Assembly (NCBI GenBank): GCA_030152805.1 | Contig: JASLIG010000082.1 | Location: forward strand, 1 to 64,000 | Source: Solirubrobacterales bacterium | Lineage (GTDB): Bacteria; Actinomycetota; Thermoleophilia; Solirubrobacterales; 70-9 | Direction: 5' to 3' | DNA: 64,000 bases | Shown: piece after piece, positions 59,895-64,000 of the stretch | Numbering within the stretch: the first letter of the stretch is position 1 | Layout: each line of letters opens with the position of its first letter | Program-made: the position numbers and the translations under genes | Notes under the pieces: model-generated | What the model was told of the DNA's origin: nothing | The model's database searches: none | The model's input: only the letters and a program-made list of their open reading frames with translations

Positions 59895-60902
59895 ATGGAT
59901 CTCTCGGCGATATTCCTCGGCACCGGCGGCTCGGTGCCCTCGGCGCGGCGCTCGACGGCGAGCGTGATGCTGGCGCGCGGCGGGCAACGGCTGCTGTTCG
60001 ACTGCGGCGAAGGGACGCAGCGCCAGCTGCAGCGCTCGCTCGGCCTGACGCAGGTCGACGAGATCTACCTCACCCACTTCCACGCCGACCACATCCTCGG
60101 CCTGCCGGGACTGCTCAAGACCTACGACCTGACCGCGCGCGAAGAGCCGCTGACGATCTACGGGCCGCGCGGGCTGCGCGACCTGTTCAAGATGCTCGGG
60201 CGCCTGATCGGCCGCACCGACTACAGCATCGACCTGATCGAAATCGATCCCGGCGAAGCGGTGCACCACGATGGTGCCGAGGTTCGCGCCTTCCCGGTAG
60301 AGCACAGCGTGCGGGCCAATGGCTACGTGCTAATCGAGGAGGAACGCCCGGGCCGCTTCGACCCGGAAACCGCCAAGCGGCTGGGCGTGCCCGAAGGCCC
60401 GGCCTTCGCCGCGCTGCAGCGTGGGGAGGGGGTTTCGGGGAGCGCTGGTCCGGTCCGTCCCGAGGACGTGATGGGGGACTCCCGTGCCGGGCGCATCGTC
60501 GCTATCACCGGCGACACCGCTCCCTGCCACTCGACCGTCTCGGCCGCCGCCGACGCCGACCTGCTGATCCACGACGCCAGCTTTTCCGAGGAGGAGGCCC
60601 AGCGCGCCGCCGACACCGGCCACTCCACGGTCGGCCAGGCCGCCGCGGTCGCCCGCGAGGCCCACGTCAAGATGCTCGCCCTCGTCCACATCTCTTCCCG
60701 CTACCACGTCGGCACCGTCCTCGAAGAGGCCCGCGACGTCTTCGACCCAACGGTCGCGCCCAAGGACTTCGACACCATCGAGCTCCCCTTCCCCGAGCGT
60801 GGAGAGCCCAAGCTCATCCCCAACGGCGCCCGCGAACCAGACAAGCATTCGAGCGAGGACCTGGCCGATCCAGCGCCAGATGAAGAACCACAGACGCAGT
60901 GA
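59895..60902 (+). CDS. rnz: Ribonuclease Z (tRNA 3'-processing endonuclease)
   Basis: The 335-residue protein is a long-form-like bacterial RNase Z of the MBL superfamily that cuts tRNA precursors at the 3' end, needed for tRNAs without encoded CCA such as its neighbour. Signatures: 'AIFLGTGGSVPSARRSTASV', metal motif 'YLTHFHADHILGLPGLLKTY' (HxHxDH), 'FDCGEGTQRQLQRSL', 'AITGDTAPCHSTV' and 'LALVHISSRYHVG'. A C-terminal acidic tail follows. The ATG at 59895 gives the standard N-terminus. It lies upstream of the pyrR leader. Confidence 0.9.
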   Translation: MDLSAIFLGTGGSVPSARRSTASVMLARGGQRLLFDCGEGTQRQLQRSLGLTQVDEIYLTHFHADHILGLPGLLKTYDLTAREEPLTIYGPRGLRDLFKMLGRLIGRTDYSIDLIEIDPGEAVHHDGAEVRAFPVEHSVRANGYVLIEEERPGRFDPETAKRLGVPEGPAFAALQRGEGVSGSAGPVRPEDVMGDSRAGRIVAITGDTAPCHSTVSAAADADLLIHDASFSEEEAQRAADTGHSTVGQAAAVAREAHVKMLALVHISSRYHVGTVLEEARDVFDPTVAPKDFDTIELPFPERGEPKLIPNGAREPDKHSSEDLADPAPDEEPQTQ

Positions 60903-60945
60903 GGGGCCACGCGCGCCGTCGCCGCTGCTACGCTCACGCCGTCCT

Positions 60946-60985
60946 TTAACGCTGGTCCCGCGAGGCCAGGAAGGAGCAAATAGAA
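60946..60985 (+). promoter_or_regulatory. PyrR-binding leader overlapping the pyrR Shine-Dalgarno region
   Basis: The leader contains 'TTTAACGCTGGTCCCGCGAG' followed by GCCAGGAAGGAG. CTGG (60952-60955) and CCAG (60966-60969) form a short stem around TCCCGCGAGG, which fits the PyrR binding-loop consensus known from Bacillus and actinobacteria. The hairpin runs into the AAGGAG at 60971-60976, so PyrR bound with UMP would block translation of pyrR and the coupled genes. No terminator is evident, favouring translational control. Confidence 0.75.
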
Positions 60986-61540
60986 GTGAGCGAGAAGGTC
61001 GTGCTCGGGCACGACGATTTGACGCGAACGCTGCGGCGGATCGCGCACGAGATCGCCGAGAAGAATCCGGAACCGGATGGGATCGCGATCGTCGGGATTC
61101 ACACGCGCGGCGCTCTGCTCGCGCGGCGGCTGCACTCGCTGCTCAGTGAGCTGACCGGGGTCGAGGTACCGATCGGGGATCTCGACATCTCCTTCTACCG
61201 CGACGACGTGGGCGCCAAGTCACCGGCGGCGCAGCCGATCGTCCACGCCTCGCACATCGACTTCGACCCGGCTGGAAAGACCGTCGTCCTCGTCGACGAC
61301 GTGCTCTTCACCGGTAGGACCGTGCGCGCGGCGATCGACGCCCTGTTCGACTACGGCCGGCCGCAGCGGGTCCAGCTCGCCGTGCTCTGCGACCGCGGCC
61401 ACCGCGAGCTGCCGATCCGGCCCGACTACGTCGGCAAGAACCTGCCGACGGCGCGCGAGGAGCGGGTCAACGTGCGACTGGAGGAGATGGACGAGGGCGA
61501 CGAGGTGACCATCTCCCAGCCGGCGGAGGTGACCGCATGA
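60986..61540 (+). CDS. pyrR: Bifunctional pyr operon regulator/uracil phosphoribosyltransferase PyrR
   Basis: The 184-residue protein has the PRPP-binding loop 'VVLVDDVLFTGRTVRAAIDA', the phosphoribosyltransferase fold start 'IAIVGIHTRGALLARRLHSL' and 'LDISFYRDDVG'. PyrR binds UMP and the leader RNA to repress the operon and can also make UMP from uracil. GTG at 60986 follows AAGGAG by nine bases, in the leader where the PyrR loop lies. Its stop overlaps the pyrB ATG. Confidence 0.95.
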   Translation: MSEKVVLGHDDLTRTLRRIAHEIAEKNPEPDGIAIVGIHTRGALLARRLHSLLSELTGVEVPIGDLDISFYRDDVGAKSPAAQPIVHASHIDFDPAGKTVVLVDDVLFTGRTVRAAIDALFDYGRPQRVQLAVLCDRGHRELPIRPDYVGKNLPTAREERVNVRLEEMDEGDEVTISQPAEVTA

Positions 61541-62493
61541 GGCACCTGCTCTCGATCGAGCAGCTCTCCAAAGCCGAGATCGAGGCGATCCTCGATCGAG
61601 CCGAGAGCTTCGCCGAGGTCGGCCGCCGCGACATCAAGAAGGTGCCGACCCTGCGTGGCCGCACGATCGTCACCCTCTTCTACGAGGCGAGCACCCGCAC
61701 CAGCTCCTCCTTCGAGCTCGCCGCCAAGCGCCTCTCCGCCGACCTCGTCTCGGTCAAGGCGGCCGGCTCCTCGGTCGACAAGGGCGAGTCGCTGAAGGAC
61801 ACCGTCGCCACGCTCTCCGCCTACGACCCGGCGGCGATCGTGCTGCGCCACCCCTACGCCGGGGCGGCCCAGATGGTCGCCGAGTGGGCCGACGCCGCCG
61901 TCGTCAACGCCGGCGACGGCAAGCACGAGCACCCCAGCCAGGCGCTGCTCGACGTCTACACCTTGTGCCGCCGGCTCGGCTCGTTGGAGGGCAAACGGAT
62001 CTGGATCGTCGGCGACGTCCTGCACAGCCGCGTCGCCCGCTCCAACCTGATCGCCTTCGCCGCGATGGGCGCCGAGCTGACGGTTTGCGGGCCGCCGGCA
62101 CTGATCCCGCGTGGCCTCGAGCAGCTCGGCTGCGACGTCACCCACTCGCTGGACGAGCTCGGCGAGGCCGACGTCGTCTACGCCCTGCGCCTGCAGCACG
62201 AGCGCATGAACGAGAGCTTCGTGCCCTCGCTGCGCGAGTACGCGGCCCACTTCCAGATCGACTCCCGCCGCCTCGGCCCACGCCAGCTGCTCATGCACCC
62301 CGGCCCGGTCAACCGCGGCGTTGAGCTCTCCGGCGAGGTGATCGACTCGCCCCAGTCGCTGATCGACGAGCAGGTCGCCTCCGGCCTGGTCGTGCGGATG
62401 GCGATCCTCTACGAGCTGCTCGCCGCTCGCGACTCCGAGCCGGCGCCGGTTCCCGGCAACGGCCGCGCCACGCCGATCGGACAGCCGGCGTGA
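61537..62493 (+). CDS. pyrB: Aspartate carbamoyltransferase, catalytic chain
   Basis: The 318-residue enzyme joins carbamoyl phosphate and aspartate, the first committed step of pyrimidine synthesis. The carbamoyl-phosphate loop is 'LFYEASTRTSSSFELAAKRL', with 'SSVDKGESLKDTVATL' and 'KHEHPSQALLDVYTL' as the other active-site segments, and 'LLMHPGPVNRGVELSGEVID' binding aspartate near the C-terminus. No regulatory PyrI gene follows. Start and stop are both overlapped by neighbours (ATGA, GTGA), so translation is coupled along the operon. Confidence 0.95.
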   Translation: MRHLLSIEQLSKAEIEAILDRAESFAEVGRRDIKKVPTLRGRTIVTLFYEASTRTSSSFELAAKRLSADLVSVKAAGSSVDKGESLKDTVATLSAYDPAAIVLRHPYAGAAQMVAEWADAAVVNAGDGKHEHPSQALLDVYTLCRRLGSLEGKRIWIVGDVLHSRVARSNLIAFAAMGAELTVCGPPALIPRGLEQLGCDVTHSLDELGEADVVYALRLQHERMNESFVPSLREYAAHFQIDSRRLGPRQLLMHPGPVNRGVELSGEVIDSPQSLIDEQVASGLVVRMAILYELLAARDSEPAPVPGNGRATPIGQPA

Positions 62494-63836
62494 ACACACC
62501 CCAACTGGAGATGCGCGCCGGAGAGAGCGCGAACCTGGTCCTGCGCGGAGCAGCGACGCTCGACCCGCTCGCCGGCATCGACGCCACTCACGACGTCGTC
62601 GTCCGCGATGGCCGGATCGCCGAGCTCCTCGCTCCTGGCGAGGCCGATGCCGCCGGCGTCGAGGAGATCGACGCCGCGGGGCTGCACGCCTTCCCCGCCT
62701 TCTTCGATCCCCACGTCCACCTGCGCACGCCGGGCCAGGAGCACAAGGAGGACATTGAGACCGGGGCCCGCTCAGCCGCCGCGGGCGGCTACTGCGGGAT
62801 CCTCGCGATGGCCAACACCGAGCCGCCGGTTTCGACGCCGGCCGACGTCGAGGCGCTGCGCGCCGACGCCCGCACCGCCGCCGCGGTCAGGGTCGGCTTC
62901 CTCGCCACGGTCACGCGGGCGATGGGGGGTGAGGAGCTGACCGAGATGGCCTCGCTGCGCGAGGCCGGCGCAGCCGGCTTCAGCGACGACGGGCTGCCGA
63001 TCCGCAGCGCCCGCATCCTGCGCCGCGCTCTGCAGTACCAGCGGCTCTGTGGCGGCACGATCGCCCTGCACGAGGAGGATCCCGACCTCTCCGGCGCCGG
63101 CGCTATGCACGAGGGGCCGGTTTCGGCAGTGCTTGGCCTCGACGGCATCCCCTCGATCTCGGAGTCGACGATGATCGCCCGCGACGCCGCGATCGCCGGC
63201 TACGAGGGAGGACGGATCCACGTCCAGCACCTCTCGGCAGGGGAGTCAGTCGAGGCCGTGCGGGCAGCCAAGGCCGCCGGGGTGCGGATCAGCTGCGAGG
63301 CCTCGCCGCACCACCTCTGCCTCACCGACGAGGCGGTCCGCAGCCTCGACCCGCATCGCTTCAAGATGAACCCGCCGCTGCGCAGCGAGGCCGATCGCCA
63401 GGCCCTGATCGAGGCCCTGATCGACGGCACGATCGACTGCATCGCCACCGACCACGCCCCGCACGCGCCGGAGGAAAAGGAGGTCCCCTTCGAGCAGGCC
63501 GCGATGGGAGTAACCGGTCTCGAGACTGCCTTCGCCGCCCTGTACACCCACCTCGTCCTGCCGGGCACGATCGAGCTCGGTCTCCTCGTCGACCGGCTCT
63601 CGGCCGGCGCCGCACCTTTTGGCGTCGAGCGGCCCTCGCTCGCGCCCGGCAGCGAGGCCAACATCGCCCTCTGCGATCTCTCGACCCACTGGACCGTGGG
63701 CGAGGAGGGCTACGAGAGCCGCTCCTCCAACTCCTGGTGCGACGGCGAGGAGCTGACCGGAAGGGTTCTGATGACCCTCGCTGGTGGCCAGGTCGCCTAC
63801 CGCCTGAGGAGCTTCTCCCTGGGGGTCGCGGCGTGA
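62490..63836 (+). CDS. pyrC: Dihydroorotase
   Basis: The 448-residue class I dihydroorotase closes N-carbamoyl-aspartate to dihydroorotate. The metal motif is 'AFFDPHVHLRTPGQEHKEDI', with 'GFSDDGLPI', 'HVQHLSAGESVEAVRAAKAA' and 'CIATDHAPHAPEEK' as further signatures. Unlike many class I enzymes it shows Asp in the 'SDDG' position rather than a clear carbamylated Lys. GTG start overlaps the pyrB stop; its own stop overlaps the carA GTG. Confidence 0.93.
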   Translation: MNTPQLEMRAGESANLVLRGAATLDPLAGIDATHDVVVRDGRIAELLAPGEADAAGVEEIDAAGLHAFPAFFDPHVHLRTPGQEHKEDIETGARSAAAGGYCGILAMANTEPPVSTPADVEALRADARTAAAVRVGFLATVTRAMGGEELTEMASLREAGAAGFSDDGLPIRSARILRRALQYQRLCGGTIALHEEDPDLSGAGAMHEGPVSAVLGLDGIPSISESTMIARDAAIAGYEGGRIHVQHLSAGESVEAVRAAKAAGVRISCEASPHHLCLTDEAVRSLDPHRFKMNPPLRSEADRQALIEALIDGTIDCIATDHAPHAPEEKEVPFEQAAMGVTGLETAFAALYTHLVLPGTIELGLLVDRLSAGAAPFGVERPSLAPGSEANIALCDLSTHWTVGEEGYESRSSNSWCDGEELTGRVLMTLAGGQVAYRLRSFSLGVAA

Positions 63837-64000
63837 GCGAGGGCTTCCTGCTGCTCGAGGACGGGGCGCGCTTCGACGGGGTGCCGTGTGGGGCGGAGGG
63901 GGCCGTCACCGGCGAGGCCGTCTTCAACACGGCGATGACCGGCTATCAGGAGTCGGTCAGCGACCCCTCCTACGCGGGTCAGATCATCGTCTTCACCTAT
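63833..64000 (+). CDS. carA: Carbamoyl-phosphate synthase small subunit, N-terminal fragment
   Basis: Only the first 56 codons lie in the window. They read 'GFLLLEDGARFDGVPCGAEG' and 'EAVFNTAMTGYQESVSDPSY', followed by 'AGQIIVFTY', the standard opening of the CarA glutaminase subunit; the amidotransferase Cys is beyond the edge. GTG at 63833 overlaps the pyrC stop as GTGA. It continues the pyr operon. Confidence 0.92.
   Translation, partial: MSEGFLLLEDGARFDGVPCGAEGAVTGEAVFNTAMTGYQESVSDPSYAGQIIVFTY

Overview
The window is one stretch of a high-GC, gene-dense bacterial chromosome, most likely from an actinobacterium of the Thermoleophilia/Solirubrobacterales type. This is an inference. It rests on the GC-rich codon use, frequent GTG and TTG starts with 4-8 bp stop/start overlaps, a PyrR-controlled pyrimidine operon, an actinobacterial-style threonine synthase with a Cys4 zinc ribbon, and secreted proteins carrying 'ETTIDSGPSG' Ig-like repeats, which I associate with that group. 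No rRNA, transposase, integrase or CRISPR array was seen.

Layout. Positions 1-2 kb hold the end of an SDR epimerase and an ECF sigma factor flanked by two related small proteins. From about 2 to 48 kb lies a very large surface-polysaccharide island. It contains an initiating sugar-1-phosphate transferase, two Gfo/Idh dehydrogenases, a UDP-GlcNAc 2-epimerase, two DegT aminotransferases, a hexapeptide acetyltransferase and a UDP-sugar 6-dehydrogenase. It also has about seven glycosyltransferases, two flippase-like proteins, two Wzz-like proteins, an O-antigen ligase/polymerase, an asparagine synthase-like amidotransferase, a PssD/PssE pair, a polysaccharide deacetylase and a methyltransferase. 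Set within it are genes for large secreted proteins: a 2797-residue protein with a dimethylformamidase-beta-like domain, 14 PKD and 4 LamG modules, and an operon of three paralogous beta-helix proteins with stepwise gain of N-terminal modules.

Positions 48-54.5 kb carry housekeeping and orphan genes: lipid kinase, MBL hydrolase, phosphomannomutase, HIT hydrolase and CorA. At 54.6-56.3 kb a SAM-type riboswitch with its own terminator precedes threonine synthase and a ThiS/MoaD/CysO-like sulfur carrier. A cytidylyltransferase/CDP-glucose dehydratase pair, an SRAP protein, tRNA-Arg(CCG), RNase Z and the pyrRBC-carA operon complete the window.

How the genes work together. WbpA-, WbpB-, WbpE-, WbpD- and WbpI-like enzymes are all present, though dispersed, so the island could make a UDP-diacetamido-mannuronate-type sugar. 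The phosphotransferase, glycosyltransferases, flippases, polymerase and chain-length proteins would assemble and export a polymer, and the secreted PKD/LamG and beta-helix proteins could bind or modify it outside the cell. The least ordinary signals are the SAM-riboswitch operon, an apparent AUC start codon on the amidotransferase gene, and three strong inverted-repeat elements, at 48.3, 56.4 and 57.2 kb.
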